Below are positions 1-9,474 of a stretch of 64,000 nucleotides of DNA, piece after piece. The stretch is from Rhodopseudomonas sp. P2A-2r (GTDB lineage: Bacteria > Pseudomonadota > Alphaproteobacteria > Rhizobiales > Xanthobacteraceae). Within the stretch, counting starts at the first letter, position 1. Every line of letters begins with the position of its first letter. A program made the position numbers and the translations under genes. The notes under the pieces are model-generated. The model had not been told where the DNA came from. It saw nothing but the letters and a program-made list of their open reading frames with translations, and made no database searches. The stretch spans positions 4,806,001-4,870,000 of the forward strand of contig NZ_CP110389.1 of NCBI RefSeq assembly GCF_026015985.1, given 5' to 3'.

Positions 1-432
1 AGTGCCGCCGATGCCCAGCACATCGCCGCCGAGATCGTCGGCCGCTACAAACTGAATCGCCCCGGCTGGGCCGCGATCGCACTGACCACCGACACGTCGG
101 CATTGACCTCGATTGCCAACGACTACGGCTTCGAACAGGTTTTCGCGCGCCAGGTCGAAGGCCTCGGCCGAAGCGGCGACGTGCTGCTGGCCCTGTCCAC
201 GTCCGGCAAGTCGCCGAACATTCTGGCCGCGCTGCGCAAGGCGCGCGCCATGGGAATCGTCACGGTCGGCCTTACCGGCACCAAAGGCGATGCGATGCAC
301 GCCGACTGCGATCATCTGCTGGTGTCACCGAGCGACGACACGCCCGTGGTCCAGCAGATCCATCTCGCGGCCGCGCACGGTATCTGCGACGAAGTGGAGC
401 GCGCGCTGGTGGCCAGGACCGACGCGACATGA
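1..432 (+). CDS. gmhA: Phosphoheptose isomerase, 5' partial
   Basis: The reading frame is open from the first base of the window, so the N-terminus is missing. The remaining 143 residues are a SIS (sugar isomerase) domain with the phosphosugar-binding stretch [14 protein letters not shown] and the conserved SIANDYGFE and [13 protein letters not shown] segments of GmhA. The family converts sedoheptulose 7-phosphate to D-glycero-manno-heptose 7-phosphate, the first step of ADP-heptose synthesis for the LPS inner core, in the cytoplasm. The stop overlaps the start of gmhB by 4 bases (ATGA), so the two are probably translationally coupled. Confidence 0.9.
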   Translation, partial: SAADAQHIAAEIVGRYKLNRPGWAAIALTTDTSALTSIANDYGFEQVFARQVEGLGRSGDVLLALSTSGKSPNILAALRKARAMGIVTVGLTGTKGDAMHADCDHLLVSPSDDTPVVQQIHLAAAHGICDEVERALVARTDAT

Positions 433-962
433 GCGGCAGCGCCATCTCCCGGCCCGCCGCCTTCCTCGACCGCGACGGCGTGATCAATCATGACGACGGC
501 TACATGGGCACGGCGGACCGCATCCGCTGGATGCCGAATGCGGCCAGGGCCATCCGACGCCTCAACGACGCCGGCTATTTTGTCTTCCTGTTTTCCAACC
601 AGTCCGGCGTGGCGCGCGGCTACTTCACCGAGGACGAGTTGCTCACCTTGTTCGGCTGGATGCGCGCCGAACTGAAGGCGCAGGGCGCGGTCATCGACGA
701 CATCCGCTATTGCCCGCATCACCCCGCGGGATCGGTCGCCGGCTATCTCGAGGATCACCACTGGCGCAAACCGAGCCCCGGCATGATCCTCGATTTGATG
801 CAGCACTGGCCGGTGCAGCACGCGGGCAGTTTTGTGATCGGCGACCGCGCCACCGATATCGAGGCCGCCACCGCCGTCGACCTGCCGGGCTATCTGTTTG
901 CCGGCGGCGATCTCGACGCATTTGTCGCCGACATTCTCACGGGTCAGGTCAGCGTGCGATAG
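429..962 (+). CDS. gmhB: HAD-family heptose bisphosphate phosphatase GmhB-like
   Basis: 177 residues, HAD superfamily, IIIA type. The nucleophile motif FLDRDGVIN is at about residues 12-20 (D14/D16), the second motif FSNQSG near 55, and the acidic motif GDRATDIE near 140. The expected role is removal of the C7 phosphate from heptose 1,7-bisphosphate after GmhA. The order gmhA-gmhB with a 4-base overlap supports this. Oddity: the usual zinc site of GmhB is Cys-His-His plus a Cys-x-Cys pair just before RKP. Here CPHHP is present but the pair reads H-H-W-RKP, so the zinc site is degenerate. A related histidinol-phosphatase-type HAD enzyme is the alternative. The 3' end overlaps the convergent glycosyltransferase by 19 bases. 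Confidence 0.8.
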   Translation: MSGSAISRPAAFLDRDGVINHDDGYMGTADRIRWMPNAARAIRRLNDAGYFVFLFSNQSGVARGYFTEDELLTLFGWMRAELKAQGAVIDDIRYCPHHPAGSVAGYLEDHHWRKPSPGMILDLMQHWPVQHAGSFVIGDRATDIEAATAVDLPGYLFAGGDLDAFVADILTGQVSVR

Positions 963-2002
963 ACCGCAGCAATCCCGGCGGCCTCGGCATCGAGACTGAA
1001 TTTGTCCAGCACGCGCTGACGCCCGCGGGCGCCCATCGCTGCAGCCTTGGCGGGATCGCACAGCAGCGGCCCCAGCGCGACCGCCAGGGCATCGGCATCG
1101 TCGATTGGCACCAGCACGCCGGTGACGCCGTCATCGACCACCAGTTCCGCCGCACCGGCGCGCGTCGCAACCAGCGCAGCGCCGGCCGCCATGGCCTCGA
1201 TCAGCGTCAGCCCAAATCCCTCGTTGCGCGAGGTGAAGGCGTAGATCGTCAATCTCTGATACCAGCGCTGCACCTCCGCGATCGGCAATTCGCCGGTGAT
1301 GACGATGCGCGACTGCAGTCCGGCTGCGGCGATCTGCCGGCGCAGTTCATCGGCAAAGCCGGCCTGATCCGGCTTGATCTCACCGACGATGACCGCGGTG
1401 AAATCAGGATAGAGCGGCAGTAGCCGGCACATCGCCGCGACAAACAGATCGGTTCCCTTCTGGGCGCGGACCCGTCCGAAGCAGCCGATCGCATGGCGTC
1501 CCGGCAATCCGGTTTCCGCGAAGGCTGCCGCGCGATCCGCGGGCGGCGCATAAGTTTCCGCATCGACGCCGTGGGTGACGACAACCGAGGGCACCTTCAG
1601 ATAGGAGGCAGAGACCGTGCTGGTTGCGATGATGGCGTCCATCCGGCGGATCAGCCAGCGCGTGATCCAGGTGTGATGGCGCTGCGCCGCCGAGGTGAAC
1701 ACCAGTTTCAGTGGCCAGCCGAGCGCCTTCAGCAGCACGCCGACGATCATCTCGTTGTTGCGTCGGGCGTGCCAGATCAGCGGCGTCGAGCGGCGCCACA
1801 ACCTCAGAAGGTCGGCCGCGCCCATCCGCTCAATGCCGTCCGGCGCGTCGGAACCCAGCCAGGCGGCGCGAAACATCCTGGCCAGCCTGGGAGCGACCAT
1901 GCGGTTGGTCGCGGTCACGCCGGAGTAACGCCAGTGCAGATTGGTGACGATCAGCTGCAGTTTCTGCCCTGATTGATGATCGATCGGCACCCGCAGCTCC
2001 AT
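944..2002 (-). CDS. Glycosyltransferase family 4 (GT-B) protein
   Basis: About 352 residues with the C-terminal GT-B nucleotide-sugar domain: [15 protein letters not shown], then [19 protein letters not shown], the E-x7-E signature of GT4/RfaG-like enzymes. The N-terminus [18 protein letters not shown] fits the acceptor domain. It probably adds a sugar in LPS or exopolysaccharide assembly, given gmhAB, galE and an MsbA-like exporter beside it. The sugar cannot be read from the sequence. I chose the ATG at 2002 because an AGGGA stretch lies about 9 bases upstream. A GTG at 2065 would add 21 residues but has no clear ribosome-binding site. Confidence 0.82.
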   Translation of the reverse strand: MELRVPIDHQSGQKLQLIVTNLHWRYSGVTATNRMVAPRLARMFRAAWLGSDAPDGIERMGAADLLRLWRRSTPLIWHARRNNEMIVGVLLKALGWPLKLVFTSAAQRHHTWITRWLIRRMDAIIATSTVSASYLKVPSVVVTHGVDAETYAPPADRAAAFAETGLPGRHAIGCFGRVRAQKGTDLFVAAMCRLLPLYPDFTAVIVGEIKPDQAGFADELRRQIAAAGLQSRIVITGELPIAEVQRWYQRLTIYAFTSRNEGFGLTLIEAMAAGAALVATRAGAAELVVDDGVTGVLVPIDDADALAVALGPLLCDPAKAAAMGARGRQRVLDKFSLDAEAAGIAAVYRTLT

Positions 2003-2113
2003 TTTGATGCAGTCCCTATACGCAACATTAAGCATAGTCGCCAGTTGGGCGGCACGGAAACCCACTCTTCATCCCGGAGAGGATAGCTTTGCAAGCGAAA
2101 GGTGGGTGAGTTG

Positions 2114-3128
2114 ATGACCATTCTCGTGACTGGCGGCGCCGGCTACATTGGAAGTCATATGGTCTACGCGCTGGTGGAAGCCGGCGAAGACGTCGTCGTG
2201 ATCGACAACCTGGCCACCGGCTTCTCCACCTCGCTGCCAGAGGGCGTGCCGTTGTTCATCGGCGATGCAGCCGACGAGAACCTGGTCATGGGCGTCGTCG
2301 CCGCACATGGCGTCGATGCCATCATCCATTTCGCCGGCTCGGTGGTGGTGCCGGATTCGATGCGCGATCCGCTCGACTATTACCGCAACAACACCATGAC
2401 CACGCGCAGCCTGCTCAGTGCTGCCGTGAGATCCGGCGTCAAGCGCTTCATCTTCTCGTCGACCGCGGCGGTCTACGGCAATCCCGACCAGATGCCGGTC
2501 AGCGAAGAGATGCCGACACGGCCCCTGTCGCCCTACGGTTCGTCGAAGCTGATGAGCGAGATCATGCTGCACGATGCCGCCCGGGCTCACGGCCTCGACT
2601 TTGTCGTGTTGCGCTACTTCAACGTCGCCGGCGCCGATCCGCAGGCGCGCACCGGGCTCGCCACCATGGGGGCCACGCATCTGCTGAAGATCGCCGTCGA
2701 GGCGGCGACCGGGCAGCGTGCCAAGATCGACGTGTTCGGCACCGATTATCCGACGCCGGACGGCAGCTGCATCCGCGACTTCATCCATGTCAGCGACCTC
2801 GCCCAGGCGCATCGCGCGGCGTTGGCCTATCTCGAATGCGACGGACCCTCGACCACGCTGAATTGCGGCTATGGCCGCGGCTATTCGGTGCTGGAGACCA
2901 TCGAAGCCGTGCGGCGCGTCTCCGGCCGCAATTTTGCGGTTCAGGAGGGCCCGCGCCGGCCCGGCGACATCGTGACCATGATTGCCGATACCTCCCGGAT
3001 CTCGCTCGACCCTGGACTGGACGCCGCGCTACGACGATCTCGACACCATAGCGGCGCATGCGCTGGCCTGGGAGGAGAAGCTGGCCCGCGAACGGACGGG
3101 CGGCGACATGCTGGCCCGATCGGCCTGA
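2114..3128 (+). CDS. galE: UDP-glucose 4-epimerase, frameshifted near the 3' end
   Basis: An extended SDR that interconverts UDP-glucose and UDP-galactose for cell-surface glycans. The Rossmann motif TGGAGYIGSHM is at the N-terminus. The catalytic Ser is in FSSTAAVYG, and Tyr/Lys are in SPYGSSKLMSE. I place the start at ATG 2114 because MTILVTGGAGYIG is the canonical GalE start and AAGGTGGG lies upstream; an in-frame GTG at 2102 is less likely. After about base 3000 the frame loses similarity and reads on to 3142. The next frame encodes the expected C-terminus LDWTPRYDDLDTIAAHALAW and stops at 3128. Removing one C in GATCTC (2998-3003) restores a full-length protein, so the coordinates given span the repaired gene. 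Confidence 0.88.
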
Positions 3129-3261
3129 AAGGCCCCCAGTAAAGCCGACCGCAAACCGGATTTTGGCTTGAAATACCTGCCCATAGCGGGCAATGAGACG
3201 GCTGTTTCGCAAGCCAATACTGACGCCGGGCAATCCCTGCTTTGGCGTCAGGGGAACGCGG

Positions 3262-5064
3262 ATGGCCGATATTCCTCGTAAAATTACCGACGATCCCACC
3301 GGCGCCTGGGTGGTCATCCGCCGCCTGTTGATGGAACAGGCCGCCGTGCACTGGCGCCGCTATGTCATGGCGTTCGCGCTGATGGCGATCTCCGCAGGCA
3401 CCACCGCCGGCGCCGCGCAAATGCTCGGCGAGGTCATCAACCAGGCCTATATCGACAAGAGCATCCCGCGCATCGCCCTGTTCTCAGGCATCGTGGTGCT
3501 GATCTTCCTGGTCAAGGGCGTGGCGACCTACGGCCAGACCGTGATCCTGTCGCAGATCAGCAATGCGATCCTCGCCAACAACCAGCGCCGGCTGTTCGCC
3601 AAGCTGATGAGCGAATCGATCGGCTTCTTCTCGGCGCGGCACTCCTCGGAATTCCTCGCCCGGCTCAACGCCGGCGCCGCTTCGGTGACGCAGGTGCTGA
3701 GCCTGCTGATCAACGCGGTCGGCCGCGACCTGCTGACGCTGATCGCCCTCATCGGCGTCATGCTGATGCAGGATCCCTATATGGCGCTGTTCGGCTTCCT
3801 GATCGCGCCGCCGGCGATGCTGATGCTGCGCAAGCTGGTGAAGCGCATCAAGGGCCTCGCCCGCAACCAGTTCACCGGCACCGCCGACATCATGGAGACC
3901 ATGCAGGAATCGCTGCAGGGCATCCGCACCGTCAAGGCGTTCACGCTCGAGCAGACCATGCTGGAACGCATGGAAGCCAGCATCGCCGCGGTGGAGCGCA
4001 ACGCCAACAAGATGGCGCGGGTGTCGAACCGCTCCAGCCCGATCATGGAAACGCTGGGCGGCCTGGCCATCGCCGGCTCGCTGATGTATGGCGGCTATGC
4101 CGTGGTGGCGATGGGCGCCAAGCCCGGCCAGTTCTTTTCCTTCGTCACCGCCTTCCTGCTGGCCTATGAGCCGGCCAAACGGCTGGCGCGACTCAACATC
4201 GACCTGCATTCCAGCCTGATCGGCGCCCGCATGCTGCTGGAGATCGTCGACAGCCCGGCCTCCGAACCCAATGACGACGACAAGCCGGCGCTGGCGCTCA
4301 CCGACGCCCGCGTCGAACTGCGCGACGTCTCGTTCCGCTACCGGCCCAACGAGCTGGTGCTGAACCGCATGAGCTTCGTCGCCGAGCCCGGCAAGGTGAC
4401 GGCGCTGGTCGGCCCGTCCGGCGGCGGCAAGTCCACGGTGCTGGCGCTGCTGCTGCGGCTTTACGAGGTCACCGACGGCGACATCGTCATCGACGGCCAG
4501 TCGATATCGGGCGTCTCGCGCCGCTCGCTGCGCCAGCAGACCGCCTATGTCGGCCAGGACGTCTATCTGTTCCGCGGCACCATCAGGGAGAACATCGCCT
4601 TCGGCAAGGTCAACGCCAGCGAGAGCGAGATCGTCGCGGCGGCCAAGGCGGCCTGCGCGCATGATTTCATCATGGGCTTTCCGCTGGGTTACGACACCCC
4701 GGTCGGCGAGCACGGCGCGCAGCTGTCCGGCGGACAGCGCCAGCGCGTCGCCATTGCCCGCGCGCTGGTCAGGAATGCGCCGATCATCCTGCTGGATGAA
4801 GCCACCGCGGCGCTGGATTCCGAATCCGAGAAGTCGGTGCAGGAAGCCATCGAGCATCTGTGCCGCAACCGCACCACCATCGTCATCGCCCATCGCCTGC
4901 ACACCATCATGCATGCCGACGCCATCCTGGTGGTCGAGGGCGGCGAGATCGTCGAGCGCGGCCGCCACGACGACCTGCTGCGGCAAAGTGGCCGCTACGC
5001 CTCGTTCTTCAAGCTGCAGCACCGCGATGCCAGTCCGCTGGCGCCGCTCGATGCCCCGGCATAA
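3262..5064 (+). CDS. MsbA-like ABC exporter (fused membrane and ATPase domains)
   Basis: 600 residues: an ABC type-1 exporter membrane domain (about residues 25-330, six hydrophobic segments) fused to an ATPase domain. Walker A is GPSGGGKSTVL near 389, the signature LSGGQRQR near 492, Walker B IILLDEATAAL near 511, and the H-loop IVIAHRLHTI near 544. The order (membrane then ATPase, active as a homodimer) is that of lipid A flippase MsbA and polysaccharide or lipid exporters. The substrate is inferred from the LPS gene context. I chose ATG 3262 because AGGGGAA precedes it; an upstream ATG at 3193 would add 23 unconserved residues. Confidence 0.87.
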   Translation: MADIPRKITDDPTGAWVVIRRLLMEQAAVHWRRYVMAFALMAISAGTTAGAAQMLGEVINQAYIDKSIPRIALFSGIVVLIFLVKGVATYGQTVILSQISNAILANNQRRLFAKLMSESIGFFSARHSSEFLARLNAGAASVTQVLSLLINAVGRDLLTLIALIGVMLMQDPYMALFGFLIAPPAMLMLRKLVKRIKGLARNQFTGTADIMETMQESLQGIRTVKAFTLEQTMLERMEASIAAVERNANKMARVSNRSSPIMETLGGLAIAGSLMYGGYAVVAMGAKPGQFFSFVTAFLLAYEPAKRLARLNIDLHSSLIGARMLLEIVDSPASEPNDDDKPALALTDARVELRDVSFRYRPNELVLNRMSFVAEPGKVTALVGPSGGGKSTVLALLLRLYEVTDGDIVIDGQSISGVSRRSLRQQTAYVGQDVYLFRGTIRENIAFGKVNASESEIVAAAKAACAHDFIMGFPLGYDTPVGEHGAQLSGGQRQRVAIARALVRNAPIILLDEATAALDSESEKSVQEAIEHLCRNRTTIVIAHRLHTIMHADAILVVEGGEIVERGRHDDLLRQSGRYASFFKLQHRDASPLAPLDAPA

Positions 5065-5132
5065 CACCGTGCCTTCTCTTCCTGCCGCCTGACAGCGGCA
5101 TCCTGCCTTCCACACCAGCCCGAGAGCCGTCC

Positions 5133-5831
5133 ATGACCGCATCCTTCGTTATCGCCCCTCCGCCGCAGGCCGCCATCGCCGTCCAGGGCGACGACAAGAT
5201 GTTTCCGGTGCGCCGCACCTGGTGCGTCGGCCGCAACTATCTCGAGCACATCCGCGAACTCGGCAATGACGAGCGCAACCCTCCCTTCTTCTTCGCCAAG
5301 CATGCCGACATGATCGCGCCGGACGGCGCCACGATCCCCTACCCGACGCTGACCAAGGACATGCAGCACGAGGTCGAACTGATCGTGGCGCTGAAGAGCG
5401 GCGGCCTCAACATTCCCGCCGACAAGGCGCTCGACCATGTCTGGGGCTACGGCGTCAGCGTCGACCTGACCCGCCGCGACCTGCAGACCATCTCGCGCAA
5501 GAAAGAGCAGCCCTGGGAGATCGGCAAGTCGTTCGACATGTCGGCGCCATCAGGCGCGCTGGTGCCGGCTGCCAAGGTCGGCCATCCGTCGAAAGGCAAG
5601 ATCTGGCTGTCGGTCAACGGCACCGAACGGCAGAAGGGCGACCTCTCCGAGATGATCTGGAACATCGCCGAGATCATCGCAAAACTGTCGCTCCAGGTCG
5701 AACTCGGCGCCGGCGACGTCATCCTCACCGGCACGCCGGCCGGCGTCGCCGCGTTGCAGCCCGGCGACAAGGTGGAATGCGGCGTCGACGGCATCGGCAC
5801 GCTGAAGTTTGCCATCGGCCAGCCGAAGTAA
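5133..5831 (+). CDS. Fumarylacetoacetate hydrolase family protein (fumarylpyruvate hydrolase-like)
   Basis: 232 residues, a single FAH domain. The N-terminal RRTWCVGRNYLEHIRELG and PPFFFAKHADMI resemble the fumarylpyruvate hydrolase branch (gentisate pathway). The metal ligands are probably the Glu residues in HEVELIVAL and the Asp in YGVSVDLTRRD. The C-terminal GDVILTGTPAGVAALQPGD is a family hallmark. Such enzymes cleave C-C bonds of acylpyruvates in aromatic-acid catabolism. No gentisate genes are nearby, so the substrate is open. The start is ATG 5133; upstream in-frame sequence is only the antisense-rich end of the ABC gene in another frame. Confidence 0.85.
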   Translation: MTASFVIAPPPQAAIAVQGDDKMFPVRRTWCVGRNYLEHIRELGNDERNPPFFFAKHADMIAPDGATIPYPTLTKDMQHEVELIVALKSGGLNIPADKALDHVWGYGVSVDLTRRDLQTISRKKEQPWEIGKSFDMSAPSGALVPAAKVGHPSKGKIWLSVNGTERQKGDLSEMIWNIAEIIAKLSLQVELGAGDVILTGTPAGVAALQPGDKVECGVDGIGTLKFAIGQPK

Positions 5832-5848
5832 GCGAGGCTTTCTCTGTT

Positions 5849-5994
5849 CCCCGGACGCGGTGCACTGCGCCGCGCTTGCGCGGCGTGGTGCGCCGCAGAT
5901 CCGGCCCAGCTTGTGGACCAAGCAAGGTGGCCGGATCTGCGCAGCAGCGTGGCGGCGATGCTCTGCATCGCCTGCGCTGCAGCGCGTCCGGGAC
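5849..5994. repeat. Dispersed palindromic intergenic repeat, family R1, copy 1
   Basis: Begins with CCCCGGACGC and ends with GCGTCCGGGAC, so its termini are inverted. Internal hairpins include GCCGCGC-TT-GCGCGGC and the pair CAGATCCGG / CCGGATCTGCG. Related copies lie at 6627-6776, 30347-30497 and 50760-50892, all between genes. No protein is encoded. It forms the first part of the 1.1-kb gene-free stretch 5832-6957. Confidence 0.8.
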
Positions 5995-6059
5995 ACGAGA
6001 AGTCCGCCCGCATGCGACGCGTGGTTTCGATTCCCTAATTCAATTGTCAAACAGCCAAG

Positions 6060-6560
6060 CAACTACAATCCCGCGACGCTTGCGCGCCCGGGCTGTGCTG
6101 CATTCCCTTGCCCCCTCGAAATCGAGAGGTCGCGCGGAACGCCGGGTGCCCGATGCACCCATGGGCTTGTGCGCAAAGTATAGTAAGCGCACAAGGCTTG
6201 CCACGGTCACACCGGGAAACAGCCCGGCGTTCCGCGCGCAGTGGTGTTAACGGCTTATTGCGTGCTCTCCCCGGCGGCCGACACGGTTTCTCGTCGCCGT
6301 CGCTTCCGGTTGAGGGTGTTCCACGGACGGGTTGCCGCGGACTCTCCACCGGGCTTGGTGCTCACGCGGGGCACCAGGACCACACGCCTTCGCCGTCCGC
6401 GCAGCGCTGTCGTCTGCGCTTCCTTCAGTTCTCACTGGCCATTCTGGCGAGCCCTGAACCGAATTCCGCGCCTGACGCTGCCGCGTCCACCGCACCCCGC
6501 CCCGCGAACCTGACGATCGCGATACGCCCCTCTCGGTGGGACGGGATGCGATGGATTATA
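6060..6560. repeat. Gene-free structured element with nested inverted repeats
   Basis: This stretch between two R1 repeats has no convincing coding frame. It holds a perfect 15-base inverted repeat (GCGCGGAACGCCGGG at 6132-6146 and its complement at 6223-6237). Nested inside is a second, CTTGTGCGC at 6166-6174 with GCGCACAAG at 6187-6195, so a transcript would fold into a long two-tier hairpin. The following 300 bases are C/T-rich on the plus strand. I recall similar non-coding blocks in other Bradyrhizobium-group genomes, often mis-annotated as small hypothetical proteins, but cannot name a function. Confidence 0.5.
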
Positions 6561-6626
6561 AACCTAAACCGATTTCCGTCAAGATGGGGCTAGGAAAAAA
6601 TATCGCAGTTCGAGTTGGGGTCCGTT

Positions 6627-6776
6627 CCCCGGACGCGGTGCACCACGCCGCGCAGGCGCGGCGCAGTGTACCGCGTCCGGGGCCCAGCTTGTTGACATCA
6701 AGCAAGCTGGGTCCCTGGGTCTGCGCAGCAGCACCGGCGATGCTGCGCATCGCCGGTGCTGCTGCGCGCCCGGGAC
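6627..6776. repeat. Dispersed palindromic repeat R1, copy 2
   Basis: Starts CCCCGGACGC and ends CCCGGGAC. Internal palindromes include CCCAGCTTG-TTGACAT-CAAGCTGGG-like arms and AGCAGCACCGGCGATG with its near complement CATCGCCGGTGCTGCT. It shares the start, the CAGCTTGT..AGCAAG core and the end with copy 1. It lies 180 bases upstream of the permease gene and could influence its 5' region. Confidence 0.8.
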
Positions 6777-6957
6777 ACGGAGCAAACTGTCGCGCGCCGG
6801 GAAAACGGAGAGTAGCGGCGCGCTCCGCATCAATACCGCACCTCCGGAAACCGGCGACCACCGCAACATTCCGGTGACTTGCCGTGGCACGATGCTTGTA
6901 TCCACCCGGGAACTCGCATTCAATTCCACATCGCATTTGCATCACCAAGAGGCTCCC

Positions 6958-8352
6958 ATGACCACAGCCGTCCATCCGGTCGATGAAATCCTGCCAACCC
7001 CTCGCCTGCTCGCGCTCGGCCTGCAGCATGTGCTGGTGATGTATGCCGGCGCGGTGGCGGTGCCGCTGATCATCGGGCGCGCGCTGAAACTGCCGCCGCA
7101 GGACGTGGCCTTCCTGATCTCCGCCGACCTGTTCGCCTGCGGCCTCGCCACTCTGGTGCAGTGCATCGGCTTTCCCGGCGTCGGCATTCGCCTGCCTGTC
7201 ATGATGGGCGTCACCTTCGCCTCGGTCGGCCCGATGCTGTCGATGGCGGCGTCGCCGGAAATCGGCCTGCTCGGCATCTACGGTTCGGTGATATCAGCCG
7301 GCATCTTCGCCATCCTGGTCGCGCCGTTCATCAGCCGGATGCTGCCGCTGTTTCCGCCGGTGGTAACCGGCACCATCATCATGGTGATCGGCATCTCGCT
7401 GATGCGCGTCGGTATCAACTGGGCCGGTGGCGGATTGCCGACCCTGACCAAGGTGGTCGACGGCGTCCCCGGTGCGTTCCCCAATCCCGGCTACGGGCAA
7501 TTGCAGGGCCTCGGCATCGCGCTGTTCGTGCTGCTGGTGATCCTCGCGCTGATCAAATGGGGAAAGGGCTTCGTCGCCAACATCTCGGTGCTGCTCGGCA
7601 TCATCGCCGGCGCCATTCTCGCCAGCGTGCTCGGCGTAATGCACTTCGAGAAGGTCGCCAGCGCGCCATGGGCCGACATCGTGACCCCGTTCCACTTCGG
7701 CATGCCGCAATTCCATCTCGTGCCGATCATCACCATGTGCATCGTGATGATCGTGGTGATGATCGAATCCCTCGGCATGTTCCTGGCGCTGGGCGAGATC
7801 ACCGGCAAAACCGTCGACCGTGACGCGCTGACCCGCGGCCTGCGCGCCGACGGCGTCGGTACCGTGCTGGGCGGCGTCTTCAACACCTTCCCTTACACGT
7901 CGTTCTCGCAGAATGTCGGCCTGGTCGGCGTCACCGGCGTGCGCTCGCGCTGGGTGACCATCGCCGGCGGCGCCATCATGCTGCTGCTCGGGTTGTTGCC
8001 GAAGATGGCGGCGCTGGTGGAGGCGGTGCCGCAGGTGGTGCTCGGCGGCGCAGGTCTCGTGATGTTCGGCATGGTGGCGGCCACCGGCGCGCGCATCCTC
8101 ACCGCGGTGGATTTCAAGACCAACCAGCGCAACCTGTTCATCGTCGCCATCTCGGTCGGCTTCGGCCTGATCCCGCTGGTGTCGCCGAACTTCTTCAAGG
8201 CGCTGCCGCACGACCTGCATCCGCTGCTGGAATCCGGCATCCTGCTGTGCGCGCTGGTGGCGGTATTGCTGAATGCGTTCTTCAACGGCATCGGCAGCGC
8301 CGAGAAAGCCAAGGCGGAAGCTGCGGGCGTGGCGGCGACAGCGACGCATTGA
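6958..8352 (+). CDS. NCS2 family uric acid/xanthine permease
   Basis: 464 residues with about 12-14 hydrophobic segments across the whole length, so an inner-membrane transporter. The N-terminus LLALGLQHVLVMYAGAVAVP, the core TVDRDALTRGLRADG and the NTFPYTSFSQNVG stretch are hallmarks of nucleobase:cation symporter-2 proteins, in the urate/xanthine branch (UacT, XanQ, PucJ/K). The genes that follow degrade urate products, so urate or xanthine is the likely cargo. I chose ATG 6958 because AAGAGG lies 7 bases upstream and the conserved region starts right after; earlier in-frame starts add unconserved residues. Confidence 0.88.
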   Translation: MTTAVHPVDEILPTPRLLALGLQHVLVMYAGAVAVPLIIGRALKLPPQDVAFLISADLFACGLATLVQCIGFPGVGIRLPVMMGVTFASVGPMLSMAASPEIGLLGIYGSVISAGIFAILVAPFISRMLPLFPPVVTGTIIMVIGISLMRVGINWAGGGLPTLTKVVDGVPGAFPNPGYGQLQGLGIALFVLLVILALIKWGKGFVANISVLLGIIAGAILASVLGVMHFEKVASAPWADIVTPFHFGMPQFHLVPIITMCIVMIVVMIESLGMFLALGEITGKTVDRDALTRGLRADGVGTVLGGVFNTFPYTSFSQNVGLVGVTGVRSRWVTIAGGAIMLLLGLLPKMAALVEAVPQVVLGGAGLVMFGMVAATGARILTAVDFKTNQRNLFIVAISVGFGLIPLVSPNFFKALPHDLHPLLESGILLCALVAVLLNAFFNGIGSAEKAKAEAAGVAATATH

Positions 8353-8359
8353 GGGCTAA

Positions 8360-8505
8360 CCTCTCCCCGCTTGCGGGGAGAGGTCGAAGGCGAGCGAAGC
8401 GGAGCCTTCGGGTGAGGGGAGCCAGAGAGACTCTCGGACTCCCCTCACCCGACGCGCCAAGCTATCGCTTGTCGCGCCACCCTCTCCCCGCAAGCGGGGC
8501 GAGGG
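8360..8505. repeat. Palindromic intergenic repeat R2, copy 1
   Basis: Two hairpins of the type CTCTCCCCGC-TT-GCGGGGAGAG (8361-8382) and CTCTCCCCGCAAGCGGGGCGAG (8482-8503) bracket a middle with GAGGGGAG / CTCCCCTC arms. A second copy is at 52391-52540 in the cob locus. It lies between convergent genes (permease and binding protein) and may act as a bidirectional transcription stop or mRNA-stabilising structure. Confidence 0.8.
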
Positions 8506-8516
8506 AAGCAAGCGCC

Positions 8517-9291
8517 CTACTTCACCTTTGGCTCGAGCCCGCTCTTGGCGATCACCGGCGCGGCCTGGGCCGACGACAGGAAGGCGATCAATTCCTTCCC
8601 GGCGTCGGGCTGCGGCGCGGCGCTGGCGAGGCCGGCGGAGAATACCGTGACCTGCTGCAGGGCCGGCGGCAGCGGGCCGACGATGTCGATACCGTGCACA
8701 GGCTTCAGCTCGCTGATCTGCTGGAAGCCGATCTCGGCGGCGCCGCTGGCGACGATCTCGCCGACCGGCGTCGCCGGAATCTTGCGCGCCTTGTCCTTCA
8801 TCTGCTCGGCGATGCCCAGCTTCTTGAACATCTCGGTGCTCACATAGACGCCGCTGGCGGAATCCGAATAGGCGATCGTCTTGCTCGCCAGCAATGCCGC
8901 CTTCAGCGTTTCCGGCGACGACAGGTCGGGCTTCGGCGCTCCGCTCTTGACCGCGACGCCGATCAGCGAGATCCGCCAGCGCCATGCGGCTGGCACTGAC
9001 CACCTTCCCCTTGGCGGCAAGCTCGTCGAGCGCATAGCCGACCATGATCAGCACGTCGGCGGGCTCACCGCGCGACAGCCGCATGGGAATCGCCTGCGGC
9101 GTCTCGCCCATGGACGGCCCGTAGGCGGTGACCACGGTGTTTCCGGTGGCCTTCTCGAACGCCGGCACCAGTTCCTTGTAGGCCGCGGAGAAGCCGCCTG
9201 AGATCATCACATGGACCTCGGCGGCGAATGCGCCTTGGGCGCCGATGAATGAAATGGCTGCACCCAGCAGCGCATGAGTGATGCGACGCAT
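8517..9291 (-). CDS. Periplasmic ABC binding protein (ModA/type-2 family), frameshifted
   Basis: The N-terminus MRRITHALLGAAISFIGAQG ending in FAAE is a Sec signal peptide. It is followed by VHVMISGGFSAAYKELVPAFE, as in ModA-like solute-binding proteins. The first third (9291 to about 8975) and the rest (IGVAVKSGAPKPDLSSPETL to EPKVK) are in different frames. The switch is at GAGATC (plus strand 8968-8973). Deleting one base gives the continuous family sequence MALADSLIGVAVKSG, so this is probably intact in the cell. No permease or ATPase adjoins it. It lies 183 bases downstream of uraD-uraH on the same strand. The ligand is unknown. Confidence 0.8.
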
Positions 9292-9444
9292 GACGTTTCT
9301 CCCGCTTTTCTTGCATCGCGCCGCGACGGACGACGATGGCACCGCCACTGTGGCGATGCGTCGCAGGGTAGATGAGGATGGGGAGAGAGGCCATAGGGCC
9401 GTCTGTTGGAAGTTAAAATGACGTTGCGTGCAAGTGCCGCTCGT

Positions 9445-9469
9445 CACCCTCCCCTGGAGGGGAGGGTGA
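9445..9469. repeat. Short GC hairpin (CCCTCCCC family)
   Basis: CACCCTCCCC-TGGA-GGGGAGGGTG is a perfect 10-base stem with a 4-base loop, just 5 bases past the uraD-uraH stop. The same core (CACCCTCCCC...GGGGAGGGT) recurs at 39530-39553. It is likely a transcription attenuator or mRNA 3'-end structure between uraD-uraH and the binding-protein gene. Confidence 0.65.
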
Positions 9470-9474
9470 AAACT

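Noticed and set aside
3484..5142. A 552-codon minus-strand frame opposite the ABC exporter
   Set aside because: No recognisable domain, composition dominated by Gln/His/Arg, and complete overlap with a well-supported gene.
6047..6877. Several short open frames in the 6.0-6.9 kb region
   Set aside because: They cross hairpins and repeats, lack ribosome-binding sites and show no domain-like composition; treated as non-coding.
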